The notes under the pieces: generated by a model
What the model was told of the DNA's origin: nothing
Databases searched by the model: none
The model's input: only the letters and a program-made list of their open reading frames with translations
Shown here: positions 42,675-51,813 of the stretch, piece by piece
Position numbering within the stretch: the first letter of the stretch is position 1
How the letters are laid out: each line of letters starts with the position of its first letter
Made by a program: the position numbers and the translations under genes
Origin: Nitrospira sp. CG24D
Lineage (GTDB): Bacteria; Nitrospirota; Nitrospiria; Nitrospirales; Nitrospiraceae
Length of the DNA stretch: 64,000 nucleotides
NCBI GenBank assembly: GCA_002869855.2
Contig: NEWQ02000013.1
Location: forward strand, 101,550 to 165,549
Direction: 5' to 3'

Positions 42675-44171
42675 ATGCTCAAGATTTACAATACGCTGAC
42701 GGGAAAGAAGGACGTGTTTGAACCGCTCGTGCCCGGCACCGTGCGCATGTATGTCTGCGGGGTGACGGTCTATGACTATTGCCACATTGGTCATGCGCGC
42801 AGTGCGCTGGTGTTCGATGTGGTTCGGCGGTATCTGGAATATTCCGGCTTTCGTGTCGAGTTCGCCAAGAACTTCACCGATGTCGATGACAAGATCATCA
42901 AGCGCGCCAATGAACAGCATGTCAGCTGCGACACGATTACCGCGACATACATTCAGGCCTATCACGACGATATGAGGCGATTGGGCGTGCGACCCGCGTC
43001 GATCGAACCGAAAGCGACTGAGCATATGGCCGACATCGTCCGGCTGACCGAAACCCTGATCGCGAAGGGTTTGGCGTATCAAGTGGACGGCGATGTCTAC
43101 TTCGAAGTCGCGAAATATGGGGACTACGGGCGACTATCCAAGCGGAAGATGGAGGATCTCCAAGCCGGGGCACGGGTGGGTGTGGACGAGCGGAAGCGTC
43201 ACCCGATGGACTTCGCCCTGTGGAAAAGCGCTAAGCCCGGCGAGCCTGCCTGGCCGAGCCCGTGGGGGCAGGGACGGCCGGGGTGGCACATTGAGTGTTC
43301 CGCCATGTCTATTCGACATTTGGGTGAGACGTTCGATATTCACGGCGGAGGGATGGACCTGATTTTCCCGCACCACGAAAATGAGATCGCGCAATCGTGC
43401 GGTGCGACGGGGAAAGAGTTTGCCCGCTACTGGATGCACAACGGGTTTGTGCAGATCAACCAGGAGAAGATGTCCAAGTCGCTGGGGAATTTCTTCACGA
43501 TCAGGGAGATCTTTGAAAAGTCGGAGTGGGCGGAAGCGGAAACCGGAGAGATGTTGCGGTATTTCTTGTTGGCGACACAATACCGAGGTCCGTTGGATTT
43601 CTCCGATCAAGCTTTGAAAGAAGCGAAGAATGCGGTGAATGGGTTCTATGATCTCTTTGCACGATTGGCTGAGACGGGCGGGAATGCGTCAGGGGATGCA
43701 GGGCTAAATCCGGCGATTGAACGATGCACGGTCGCATTTCAGTCGGCTATGGACGATGATATCAATACGCCTGTGGCTATTGCGGCGTTGCAAGGGCTGC
43801 GAAGCGACGTGAATAAGTTGTTGGATCAGGGCCTTTCGGCGAAGTCGCGGAAACAAGCAAGAGAAGAGTTCCGGTCGCTTGGCCAATGCTTGGCATTGTT
43901 CCAGTTGGACAAGTGGCAGTTCAACCGTCCTAAGAATGTTGTTCCTCTTGCAGGTACAGCGAAGGCGAGTGCCCGGGTGATGTCTGCGCCTCTTATAATG
44001 CACAGTGGAGGGGATGAGGAAGAGCAGAGAATTCAACGGTTGGTGGAGGAGCGCTGTGAAGCCAAGAAGAGAAAAGAGTTCAAACGCGCCGATGAAATCA
44101 GAACCGAACTTGCTTCACAAGGGATTACGATTGAGGACAAGCCCGATGGTACCAGCCGATGGAAGCGATGA
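42675..44171 (+). CDS. cysS: Cysteinyl-tRNA synthetase
   Basis: A 498-residue class I synthetase charging tRNA-Cys. The zinc-binding Cys is in MYVCGVTVYD, the HIGH motif is in CHIGHARSALV, the second zinc region is in HIECSAMSIRHLG with DLIFPHHENE, and the KMSKS motif is EKMSKSLGNF. The DALR anticodon domain and C-terminal tail follow. The 3' end overlaps the rlmB start by 26 bases. Confidence 0.96.
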   Translation: MLKIYNTLTGKKDVFEPLVPGTVRMYVCGVTVYDYCHIGHARSALVFDVVRRYLEYSGFRVEFAKNFTDVDDKIIKRANEQHVSCDTITATYIQAYHDDMRRLGVRPASIEPKATEHMADIVRLTETLIAKGLAYQVDGDVYFEVAKYGDYGRLSKRKMEDLQAGARVGVDERKRHPMDFALWKSAKPGEPAWPSPWGQGRPGWHIECSAMSIRHLGETFDIHGGGMDLIFPHHENEIAQSCGATGKEFARYWMHNGFVQINQEKMSKSLGNFFTIREIFEKSEWAEAETGEMLRYFLLATQYRGPLDFSDQALKEAKNAVNGFYDLFARLAETGGNASGDAGLNPAIERCTVAFQSAMDDDINTPVAIAALQGLRSDVNKLLDQGLSAKSRKQAREEFRSLGQCLALFQLDKWQFNRPKNVVPLAGTAKASARVMSAPLIMHSGGDEEEQRIQRLVEERCEAKKRKEFKRADEIRTELASQGITIEDKPDGTSRWKR

Positions 44172-44925
44172 CAGCCAGGAGATTCTCTATGGTCTCCATG
44201 CGGTCCGTGAAGCACTGAAGGCCGGTAGCAGGCCATTGCAGCGGCTGCATGTGATTCGGACTGACAAGCAGTTTGCCGAGCTGGTGCAGTTGGCGCGGGC
44301 GCTGCATGTGCCGGTCCATATTCTGCCGCTGGCGTCTCTCGATCGACTCGCTCCCGGTGGTCGACACCAGGGCATTGTGGCTTTTGCTGCAGCGAAGGCC
44401 TACCAGACCGAAGAATCCATTCTTGCCGGCGCTGCCAAACGGAACGAGCCACCATTGCTGGTGATTCTTGATGGGGTGGAAGATCCGCATAATCTCGGCG
44501 CGGTACTTCGGACTGCCGAAGGCGCCGGTGTGCACGGTGTGTTTATTCCGGAACGGCGGGCGGCCGGGCTGACCTCGGTCGTGGCGAAAGTGTCGGCCGG
44601 GGCTATCGACCATATTCCCGTTGCGCGAGTGACGAACACCAGCCGGCTGCTGGAGTCCTTGAAAGCAGCTGGTGTGTGGATCTATGGCCTGGAACCGACG
44701 GCGACGAAACTGTTCACCGAGGTGGATCTTCGAGGCTCTGTCGGGTTGGTCTTTGGGGGAGAGGGTGCGGGGATTCGTCCCGGTGTATTACAGCATTGCG
44801 ATGAGCGGATTCGCATTCCGATGAAGGGGCATGTGCAGTCGCTGAATGTCTCGGCTTCTGCTGCAGTGACGCTCTTTGAGGCGGTGCGGCAGCGCGGTTT
44901 GGCCGCACCAACCCGCTCACGTTAG
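44146..44925 (+). CDS. rlmB: 23S rRNA (guanosine-2'-O)-methyltransferase RlmB family
   Basis: A 259-residue SPOUT methyltransferase. The N-terminal substrate-binding domain (1-90, LYGLHAVREALKAGSRPLQR) and the trefoil-knot domain show VEDPHNLGAVLRTAEGAG, GLVFGGEGAGIRPGVL and HVQSLNVSASAAV. It methylates G2251 of 23S rRNA in the E. coli case; a tRNA or other rRNA target cannot be ruled out. ATG 44146 has GAGG ten bases upstream and overlaps cysS, a frequent pairing. Its stop overlaps the stop of the opposite LuxR-type gene. Confidence 0.92.
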   Translation: MVPADGSDDSQEILYGLHAVREALKAGSRPLQRLHVIRTDKQFAELVQLARALHVPVHILPLASLDRLAPGGRHQGIVAFAAAKAYQTEESILAGAAKRNEPPLLVILDGVEDPHNLGAVLRTAEGAGVHGVFIPERRAAGLTSVVAKVSAGAIDHIPVARVTNTSRLLESLKAAGVWIYGLEPTATKLFTEVDLRGSVGLVFGGEGAGIRPGVLQHCDERIRIPMKGHVQSLNVSASAAVTLFEAVRQRGLAAPTRSR

Positions 44926-45200
44926 CGGATCTTCAGCGCTCCGCCTTGAATGGCGTTCTTCAGAAGCTGTGCAGTGTTGGACACCCGCATTTTCTTCATC
45001 ATGTTTGCACGGTGAGCTTCCACCGTTTTCACGCTGATCTTGAGCTTGGTGCCGATTTCCTTATTCTTAAATCCGGCCCAGATCAATTCCAGAATTTCCT
45101 GCTCACGCGCGGTAAGCGACTCCGGCCGTTTCTTGCGGGGAGGAGGCTCAAGGTCTGCAAGGGATTTGCGTACCCGGGGCTTCGTCGTTGCTTTAGCCAT
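44922..45200 (-). CDS. Small LuxR-type DNA-binding regulator without receiver
   Basis: A 92-residue protein: a basic N-terminus (1-38) then a LuxR/GerE helix-turn-helix (SLTAREQEILELIWAGFKNK, ISVKTVEAHRANMMKKMRVS). There is no receiver or sensor domain, so activity must be set by abundance or partner proteins. ATG 45200 has AAAGGAGA upstream. A near-consensus promoter lies at 45283-45311. It is divergent from the prepilin peptidase gene, so it could regulate the pilus cluster; this is inference from position. Confidence 0.88.
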   Translation of the reverse strand: MAKATTKPRVRKSLADLEPPPRKKRPESLTAREQEILELIWAGFKNKEIGTKLKISVKTVEAHRANMMKKMRVSNTAQLLKNAIQGGALKIR

Positions 45201-45282
45201 AATCGTCGGTTCTCCTTTGAATCGCCGGAGCTTGAGGTATACTGAATTCGCGCGGCTACGCCTCAGGCGCGCTGCGGGCAAA

Positions 45283-45311
45283 AGTATAGAGACGTTCTTA
45301 ATGAGTGTAAA
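45283..45311 (-). promoter_or_regulatory. Promoter of the small LuxR-type regulator
   Basis: On the minus strand TTTACA (45311-45306), 17-base spacer, TATACT (45288-45283). The leader is about 75 bases and contains a GC-rich inverted repeat. Confidence 0.65.
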
Positions 45312-45421
45312 TGCAAGCACAATGGCCCTAGTAGGGTTACTGAGTACGGAAACCAGAGTATTCGTAACCAGCTAGAGAGAAATTGGAGTTCGTTTCGGTT
45401 TCAACAGGGGCGTGGTGCGGT

Positions 45422-46192
45422 ATGTGGCAGCTCTATCTCATCGTGGGACTCTTGGGTGCGCTCATTGGGAGTTTTCTCAACGTGTGCATTTACCGATTGC
45501 CTCGCCATGAATCCATTGTCTGGCCGGGATCCCATTGTCCTGCCTGCTCCAAGCCGATTGCTTGGTATGACAACGTGCCGATTCTGGGCTATCTGATGCT
45601 TGCCGGTCGATGTCGCGCCTGTTCCGTCAGCATTCCGCTCCACTATCCAGTCGTGGAAGCCTTTAATACTGTTGGGTATCTGGCCATGCTCTGGTTCTTC
45701 GGGCCTACGATGGTGGCGGTGGTCTATGCCATCCTTTTTTCTGCCTTGCTCGTGGTGGCGGGTACTGACTTGTCCCATCAGATTATTCCCAATGCGGTCA
45801 CCTTTCCCGGGATTGCTTTAGGGCTGGTGAGTGCCGCAACCGTCTTGCCGTTGGGATTGCTGGATGGCCTCATCGGGCTCCTGATCGGTGGGGGGATCTT
45901 GTGGTTGTTGGCCTGGGCCAGTCCCTATCTATTCGGCAAGGAAGGGATGGGCGGCGGGGATATCAAATTACTGGCAATGATCGGGGCATTTCTGGGGTGG
46001 AAGCTGGCATTGATGACGATCATGATTGGATCCCTGGTCGGGTCAGTTGTCGGCGTGTCTCTACTCGCGGCGCAGGTGATCAAGCGCGAGGAATATATTC
46101 CATTTGGCCCATTTTTGGTCCTGGGCGCAGTGAGCGCCCTTTTCTTTGGCACCCCTATTCTTGAGTGGTACCAGGGATTGTTGGCGGGCTAA
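45422..46192 (+). CDS. pilD: Prepilin peptidase / N-methyltransferase PilD
   Basis: A 256-residue A24 aspartic membrane peptidase that cleaves and methylates type IV prepilins. It has the N-terminal methyltransferase part with zinc Cys pairs (HCPACSKPIAWYDNVPILGY; GRCRACS), the catalytic Asp in GTDLSHQIIPN and the second catalytic Asp in GMGGGDIKLLAMIGA. About seven membrane helices follow the N-terminal anchor. ATG 45422 was chosen; TTG 45383 would add 13 residues. It precedes the pseudopilin genes it presumably processes. Confidence 0.95.
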   Translation: MWQLYLIVGLLGALIGSFLNVCIYRLPRHESIVWPGSHCPACSKPIAWYDNVPILGYLMLAGRCRACSVSIPLHYPVVEAFNTVGYLAMLWFFGPTMVAVVYAILFSALLVVAGTDLSHQIIPNAVTFPGIALGLVSAATVLPLGLLDGLIGLLIGGGILWLLAWASPYLFGKEGMGGGDIKLLAMIGAFLGWKLALMTIMIGSLVGSVVGVSLLAAQVIKREEYIPFGPFLVLGAVSALFFGTPILEWYQGLLAG

Positions 46193-46438
46193 CCTCATCC
46201 CGTTAAATTCACACTATTCGCTCTCCTCTGTATCTATTCCTTTCCCGGTTGTATCCGCCTCGTCACGCGGTCATGCGCTGCGCGTGGCACGTCCCAATGT
46301 CTAGGCTCGCGGCTATTCCATCCAATTCCCGCTGATTTCCCTGGGAGATTCAAAGGGATCGGTACCGTATTCCTATCGGCTCATGTCGAAATGCAGAGCT
46401 GTGCGCTACAGGTATGGCTCTTGATATGACACCTGAGT
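46193..46438 (+). other. Intergenic region ahead of the first pseudopilin set
   Basis: A 246-base gap. No open frame of interest and no good sigma-70 box pair. A TGGCACG sequence near 46285 looks like half of a sigma-54 site, but the -12 half does not fit. Confidence 0.5.
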
Positions 46439-46906
46439 ATGAACCGATGCAGCGCAAACAGAACATCAGTTGTGAAGAGTGAGAGCGGGTTCAGCCTCAC
46501 GGAGGCGCTGACCTCTATGGCTATCGTCGGACTCGTGTCGGCGTTGGCCATCCCCAATCTGATGATGCTGAACGCGCGCATGCAGGCCGATGTATTTGCG
46601 CAGCAGGTCTCGTCTGAACTCCGTTGGGCGAGGCAGTGGGCGATCTCGAAGCGAGACCGTGTCCGGCTGGTATTCGATCAAGACCGCCAGGCGATCGTCG
46701 CCCAGATCGGTAACGATCGCGTGCAGCATCACCAGTTGTCGTATCAGCACAAAGGGCTCGAGATCGATGAGCCGAGCGCGGGGCCGGATGTCGTGTTTCA
46801 TCCGAGCGGTCGCTCTGCGACCGCCACCACGATCCAATTCCGCAATGGCCAAGGGCATGCCCGCACCATCACCGTGAGTCTCACGGGCCGGGTTTCGATT
46901 CGATGA
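46439..46906 (+). CDS. GspH/FimT-type minor pseudopilin (set 1)
   Basis: A 155-residue type IV pseudopilin. The prepilin cleavage motif is SGFSLTEALTSMAI (Glu5 present), followed by the hydrophobic helix. The GspH-type C-terminal beta domain includes SSELRWARQWAISKRDRVRL and the closing GRVSIR. It is inserted in the inner membrane and primes pilus or pseudopilus assembly. The stop overlaps the next pseudopilin start by 4 bases. Confidence 0.88.
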   Translation: MNRCSANRTSVVKSESGFSLTEALTSMAIVGLVSALAIPNLMMLNARMQADVFAQQVSSELRWARQWAISKRDRVRLVFDQDRQAIVAQIGNDRVQHHQLSYQHKGLEIDEPSAGPDVVFHPSGRSATATTIQFRNGQGHARTITVSLTGRVSIR

Positions 46907-47382
46907 TGCGGCGTCACGACAGAGGCTTCAGTCTGGTGGAGGCGATGATCGCCATGAGTATTTCAACGATCGTCGTGATGGGAGGGATGGCGGCGCTACA
47001 GGTGTCTGCCAGGTTGGTTCAACAGGGGACGATAAAGACCAGGGCGTTGACGCTGGCGCAGGGGCGCTTGGAAGCGAAACGGTCCGTGCGGTGGGAGGCG
47101 CTTATGCAGGATGATCTCGACCACGATGGCAGAACGGATGTGATCATGGCGGATGATGGGCAGGGAGCCGATGTTTCGGCGGGAGATGGCATTTACTCGG
47201 CTCAGTGGGAGCGTGACGGGGTGACCCTGAAATGGACGGTGGCGATGGACCGTCTCGGGCCGCTCAGCACAGCCGGCTTGGTGACGATTCGGGCGGCGGC
47301 ATCCTATCAGGCGCTCGGTAGTGTGCGGGTGGTGGAGGTGGGAACCGTGCGGGCCAATCCGGCATTTACAGGAGCCCGATGA
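46903..47382 (+). CDS. PilV-type minor pseudopilin (set 1)
   Basis: A 159-residue protein with prepilin motif RGFSLVEAMIAMSISTIVV (Glu5 present), followed by a hydrophobic helix and a small soluble domain with DDLDHDGRTDVIMADDGQGA. That acidic loop is calcium-binding in style (DLDHDGRTD). Position and layout fit PilV/GspI. It overlaps both neighbours by ATGA. Confidence 0.82.
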   Translation: MMRRHDRGFSLVEAMIAMSISTIVVMGGMAALQVSARLVQQGTIKTRALTLAQGRLEAKRSVRWEALMQDDLDHDGRTDVIMADDGQGADVSAGDGIYSAQWERDGVTLKWTVAMDRLGPLSTAGLVTIRAAASYQALGSVRVVEVGTVRANPAFTGAR

Positions 47383-48119
47383 GTGGATTGAGTCGACATC
47401 AGAGGTGGCTGAAAGGCCTGATCTCAGAGTCCGGGGTGTGTTTATCCGAACTGATGGTGGCCTTGGCGATCGGAACGCTGGTATTGGCAGGAAGCCTGGA
47501 GGCGTTCAACATCGTGCAGGCTCAGGCAGTTCGACAACAACGCATCATGGCTGCCCAACAAGAGATGCGGGTGGGCTTGGAAGTATTTGAGCAGGAAGTA
47601 CGCATGGCTTCGTCGTCGACCATTGCCGTTGCCAGGTCTGATCGCTTTGAGTTTTCCGCCAACATCCATGGGCTGGGGACGGTGACAACGGGCCCTGTCG
47701 CGGCCGGTCAAACCGTCTTGCCGGTGCAGAACGGCAGTGGATGGGAAGCAGGGAAAACCGTGGTGCTCTGTGGAATGAGTGGGTGCGAATCCCACCGACT
47801 GGGGAGCCAAGGCCAGCGCAGCCAACTCCTGCTGAGTGGTCCAGTTGGAGGAGCCTATCCGGCTGGTGCATCGGTAGAGGGGCGGAATCGAGTGACGTAC
47901 TACACCAGGATTGATGACCGAGATCGCACGCAGCTGATGCGGCAGATCGATGGAGGCGCCGGGGTGCTGATCGGCGATTTGCAGTCGGTGCGCTTGTCGT
48001 ACTGGGATGAGTGGGGAAAGGCTGGTGCAGAGATAGCTAGGATTATTCGTGTCGTAGTGGAGCTCTTGCCGGTTGTCGGTGACACCAAGGTTGTTCGTGA
48101 TGTCACGGTGCGTTCCTAG
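47379..48119 (+). CDS. PilW-type minor pseudopilin (set 1)
   Basis: A 246-residue protein with an N-terminal prepilin-like segment (ESGVCLSELMVALAIGTLVL). Glu5 is kept but the usual Gly-Phe is replaced by Val-Cys. The long C-terminal domain includes RQQRIMAAQQEMRVGLEVFE and a Cys pair in VVLCGMSGCES. Order after PilV and size fit PilW/GspJ. It starts with ATGA overlap. Confidence 0.8.
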   Translation: MSGLSRHQRWLKGLISESGVCLSELMVALAIGTLVLAGSLEAFNIVQAQAVRQQRIMAAQQEMRVGLEVFEQEVRMASSSTIAVARSDRFEFSANIHGLGTVTTGPVAAGQTVLPVQNGSGWEAGKTVVLCGMSGCESHRLGSQGQRSQLLLSGPVGGAYPAGASVEGRNRVTYYTRIDDRDRTQLMRQIDGGAGVLIGDLQSVRLSYWDEWGKAGAEIARIIRVVVELLPVVGDTKVVRDVTVRS

Positions 48120-48146
48120 CGCATCAGATGAAAGGAGTCAGGTGCT

Positions 48147-49619
48147 ATGAAGACAGTTCAACCACGCTTATCACAGGAACAGGGCATCGCGCTGTTGGGG
48201 GTTATGATCCTTGCTTTGGTGCTGGCGCTGTTGGGTGCTGCACTGCTTGATATGGCAGGGCAAGAGGCGTCGAGCGCCTCGGGAGCAACCGACGTCGCTG
48301 TGTCCCAGGCCGTTGCCGATGCGGCACAGGATCTGGTCATTGCCTGGTTTCATAGTCCGCACACCAGCCCATCGGCAGTGGCGGCACTTCTGACCAAGCG
48401 GCAGTCGTCATCAGACGGAAGTCCCTCATTTTTCGACCAGGCCGGCCGGTCTCAATTTATCGGGACCAGTGATCATCCCGATCTATTCCTGGATGCTTCA
48501 CGGAGTGCAGACCCACATCTGTTGAACGATGCAGGTACAGGAATGTTTCGACTCCTGGATGATCTTGGCTCAGTGCAAGAACTGAAGGTGTATGCACCGG
48601 GCACACCCGGTTTGCTCTGTACGGTCGACGCAACGGTCACGACGGCGGGTTCCTCCGCGAGACATGCGGTCTCGATGCAACTCGGTGCCCTGGAAATTCC
48701 GGCTCTGCGGGCTGGGATCCAGGTTGGAGGAAATCTTGGTCTGCCGCAGGTCGCGCCGGAGTCAGGTGCGCTGGTGCATTGGGGAGATCTGACCATCGGC
48801 GGTGATTTGACGGCGCAGCGGGTGGAGGACCTCCCCTCGCAGAGTGACAGCGCACTGGTGACAGGCGTGAGTTATCGCGACATGTCCCATCGCGAAGACC
48901 GATGGTTGTCGATGTGGATAGGAGGGCCGGTTCATCTCATGCAACTTTCACCGGGGCAGAGCAGTAGTGTCGTGCTTCCCCTCAATGTCCATGCGAATCG
49001 GCATCCGGCTCCCGGGGTGCGGAGAGATCACTGGGGGTACGAACGGCTCAAGCACCTGGCCAAACAACATGGCACCTACTTGGCAATCGATCGAGAGGGC
49101 CTCCTGTATGCGAGTGGGTCAGTAGAGCCGGGGCATGGCATGACGCCCGACGACTATCTTCGCTCACGCAGCGTTGGCGATACCCGAGGACTCATCTTCA
49201 TTGACACGCTGGATCAGAAGGCTCCGCGGGCTGACAATCTTGGGGAGGTTCGGTTGAGTGCGGGTTATCTTGAAGCGGTCCTTGTCGTACAAGGCCATGT
49301 CATGGCGGGGCCTGCTGGGTCTGGGCAATCCCTCACTGTATTGAGCCCTCCTGCTGGAGGAAGCGGGGTGGCCGTGAGCCGGTCCTCCGTTCAACTTTCG
49401 GACATTCACCTGAACGGGGCGCTCTATGCCGTCGGGAATATCACCCTCGATCGCTCAATGCGGGTATTCGGGGCCGTAGCGGCTGAAGGTACGATTGCGA
49501 CTACTCATCCTGGGGCGACCATGGAGCTGTGGTACGACTATGAGATGGGGCGTGGGCTGTTTCGCGGGGTTCCAGTTGTCATGCGAGCGCCCGGGACCTG
49601 GATGGTCCGATATGAATGA
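48147..49619 (+). CDS. PilX/GspK-like component (set 1)
   Basis: A 490-residue protein with an N-terminal hydrophobic helix in QEQGIALLGVMILALVLALL but no Glu5, the pattern of PilX- and GspK-type tip proteins. The large remainder (about 60-490) is beta-rich with Gly/Ser-rich loops and no recognised domain, for example SVQLSDIHLNGALYAVGNIT near the end. It is much longer than typical PilX (about 170-200). A GGAG site precedes the ATG, and the following ATPase gene overlaps or nearly overlaps it. Confidence 0.7.
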   Translation: MKTVQPRLSQEQGIALLGVMILALVLALLGAALLDMAGQEASSASGATDVAVSQAVADAAQDLVIAWFHSPHTSPSAVAALLTKRQSSSDGSPSFFDQAGRSQFIGTSDHPDLFLDASRSADPHLLNDAGTGMFRLLDDLGSVQELKVYAPGTPGLLCTVDATVTTAGSSARHAVSMQLGALEIPALRAGIQVGGNLGLPQVAPESGALVHWGDLTIGGDLTAQRVEDLPSQSDSALVTGVSYRDMSHREDRWLSMWIGGPVHLMQLSPGQSSSVVLPLNVHANRHPAPGVRRDHWGYERLKHLAKQHGTYLAIDREGLLYASGSVEPGHGMTPDDYLRSRSVGDTRGLIFIDTLDQKAPRADNLGEVRLSAGYLEAVLVVQGHVMAGPAGSGQSLTVLSPPAGGSGVAVSRSSVQLSDIHLNGALYAVGNITLDRSMRVFGAVAAEGTIATTHPGATMELWYDYEMGRGLFRGVPVVMRAPGTWMVRYE

Positions 49620-49644
49620 CAACGACGCGGCAGAAAGGAGGGGA

Positions 49645-51459
49645 ATGGTGCAGAGCCCAAGCGAAAAGCTTCCCGGCGCGATTCCCCCAGACAACATCGA
49701 ACTTCCAGCACTCAAGAGCCCGCCCGTTCGTATGGATCGGGATCGTCGTCTCCTTAACGTACTTGTTGCACGGGGTGTCCTTAGTCAGGATGAGATGGAG
49801 GCAGCGTATGAAGCTGTACAGGCGCAAGGTGTTGACCTGGAGTCGCTTCTTCTCGACACCTATCACGTTGCCAAGTCCGACTTTGGCGCCGCGCTCAGCG
49901 AGTATTTTAGCTGTCCGTTTCTTGCGTACGATGAACGCGCCGTTCTAGAGGTGGCGCTCCTCAAAAATCTGCGCATTGAGTATCTCAGGAAAAGCGCCTG
50001 GGTCCCGATCAAGCGGCAAGGAACGGTGGTGGAGATTCTGAGGACGGATCCGCAGGATCTCGATAAAGATCCGGATATCCGGCGGGCCTTCCCACGGCTG
50101 ACGATTCGAGTTGTTGTCGGGCTACGGCGCGATCTCGACAAGTGGTTGCTTCTGGCCACCGAGCAGTCGGCTCGCGGGGCGATCGCCGACATTCTCGGCG
50201 AACTCGTGCATGAGGTCTGGAACGAAGCCGACGGCAACGTGCAGCAGATTACGGAGCACGATTCCGCCATTGTACGATTGGCTAACCAATTGATCGCGGA
50301 GGCAGACCGACTTGGGGCCTCGGATATTCATATCGAGCCTTACTCGACCGGACGTGACACCACGGTGCGGTTCCGTGTTGACGGGACCTGTTTCCCCTAC
50401 ATGAAGATTCCCTCCGGCTACCGGCGTGCGGTGGTGTCACGCATCAAGATCATGGCCAATCTGGATATCGCAGAGCGGCGCAAACCGCAGGACGGCAAGA
50501 TTCGCTATCGTCTCGCAAAGGATCGGGATCTTGAATTGCGTGTGGCGACGCTCCCGACGGCGGGAGAGAACGAAGATGTCACCCTGCGACTCTTAACCGC
50601 AAAAACGCCGATGCCGTTGGAGGCCATGGAGTTTATGCCGGGTGTCTTGGTGTGTGTGAAGGAGTTGGTCGAACGTCCGCAGGGCATTCTCCTTTGCGTG
50701 GGGCCGACCGGGTCCGGGAAAACGACGACCTTGCATGCCCTGTTGAAGCAGGTAAATACCGATGCCCGCAAGATCGTGACGGCAGAGGATCCGATCGAGC
50801 TGACCCAGGAGGGGCTCCGTCAAGTGCAGGTGCACCCTAAGATTGGCTTTACCTTCGCTGCGGCCATGCGGGCGTTTCTGCGGGCCGATCCGGATATCAT
50901 CATGATCGGGGAGATGCGCGATAAGGAAACGTCCGATATCGCGATTGAGGCGTCACTGACAGGTCATTTGGTGATGAGTACGCTGCACACCAACAGCGCC
51001 GTCGAGACCGTGACGCGCCTGTTGGACATGGGGTGCGATGCCTTCAACTTTTCCGATGCAATGCTAGGCGTGTTGGCGCAACGATTGTGCAAGCGCCTCT
51101 GTGTGCATTGCAAAGAGGCGTATCATCCGGATCGGCAGGAGTTTGACGATCTGGTCCAGGCCTATGGAGTATGTGACTGGGATCGAGTCGGGGTGATGTA
51201 TTCGCCAGACCTGAACCTCCATCGCGCGCGTGGGTGTGAGCGATGCAATCAGAGCGGATTCAAAGGCCGAATGGCGCTGCATGAGTTGCTGGTCGGTTCC
51301 GACGAGGTAAAGCGGTGTATTCAGTCTCGGGCCCGGACGGCGGAGATGGCTGATATCGCGAGGCGTGAAGGCATGATGACGCTACTTCAACACGGGATTC
51401 AGAAAATCTTCGAAGGCGCCACGACCTATAGGCAAGTTCGTGCCGTGGCAGTGAAATAA
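49645..51459 (+). CDS. Type IV pilus / type II secretion assembly ATPase (PilB/GspE family)
   Basis: A 604-residue ATPase. The N-terminal MshEN/T2SSE_N domain (about 30-180) precedes the hexameric core with Walker A GPTGSGKTTTLHALL, Asp box AEDPIELTQEG, Walker B RADPDIIMIGEMRD and His box LVMSTLHTNSA. A four-Cys zinc module (CKRLCVHCKE; CERCNQSGFKGR) follows. It powers pilus or pseudopilus extension. AGGAGG sits just before ATG 49645/GTG 49648; ATG 49612 is also possible and would overlap the upstream stop by 8 bases. No pilC or pilT is adjacent. Confidence 0.92.
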   Translation: MVQSPSEKLPGAIPPDNIELPALKSPPVRMDRDRRLLNVLVARGVLSQDEMEAAYEAVQAQGVDLESLLLDTYHVAKSDFGAALSEYFSCPFLAYDERAVLEVALLKNLRIEYLRKSAWVPIKRQGTVVEILRTDPQDLDKDPDIRRAFPRLTIRVVVGLRRDLDKWLLLATEQSARGAIADILGELVHEVWNEADGNVQQITEHDSAIVRLANQLIAEADRLGASDIHIEPYSTGRDTTVRFRVDGTCFPYMKIPSGYRRAVVSRIKIMANLDIAERRKPQDGKIRYRLAKDRDLELRVATLPTAGENEDVTLRLLTAKTPMPLEAMEFMPGVLVCVKELVERPQGILLCVGPTGSGKTTTLHALLKQVNTDARKIVTAEDPIELTQEGLRQVQVHPKIGFTFAAAMRAFLRADPDIIMIGEMRDKETSDIAIEASLTGHLVMSTLHTNSAVETVTRLLDMGCDAFNFSDAMLGVLAQRLCKRLCVHCKEAYHPDRQEFDDLVQAYGVCDWDRVGVMYSPDLNLHRARGCERCNQSGFKGRMALHELLVGSDEVKRCIQSRARTAEMADIARREGMMTLLQHGIQKIFEGATTYRQVRAVAVK

Positions 51460-51813
51460 GAGCGGGTCAGATCTTCTCGCGTCTTCTGTAGTGCCGACAG
51501 GCACGTCCCTCACTAAGCAGTTCTCTCATCGCGGGTGGCTTCCCTTTGGCAGCCCGTCCGTGTCGCATCTCCAGTCTTCAATCAACTGCCATTGTATGTA
51601 GTAACCGGTTGGACGTTCGTGAGTCTCTTTATCTCAAGCCCTAAGGGGGAGTGCGAGACTGTGCAGGCTCCCGGCCAAAAATTGTCGGCACATTGCGCGA
51701 AAAGCGACCATCACATGCTCAGCGTATTCTAGATAAACGTCTATAAATCAAATAGTTAATCAATGGAGAAAGAGCCTCGGTAACGGCATGCCCCTTGCTC
51801 GGTTGGGGGTGCC
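51460..51813 (+). other. Gap between the ATPase gene and the second pseudopilin set
   Basis: 354 bases. A 65-codon frame exists (51535-51732) but lacks a ribosome site and any recognisable pattern. The right end (51725-51765) is AT-rich and may hold the promoter of the second set, but I cannot pick a convincing box pair. Confidence 0.5.

Noticed and set aside
46283..46300. Possible sigma-54 promoter (TGGCACG) before the pseudopilin set
   Set aside because: The -24 half fits, but the -12 GC is not at the required distance; the downstream bases read AATGTC instead of TTGC.
51535..51732. 65-codon open frame between the ATPase gene and the second pseudopilin set
   Set aside because: No ribosome site, no domain-like pattern, and composition unlike neighbouring proteins; likely chance.
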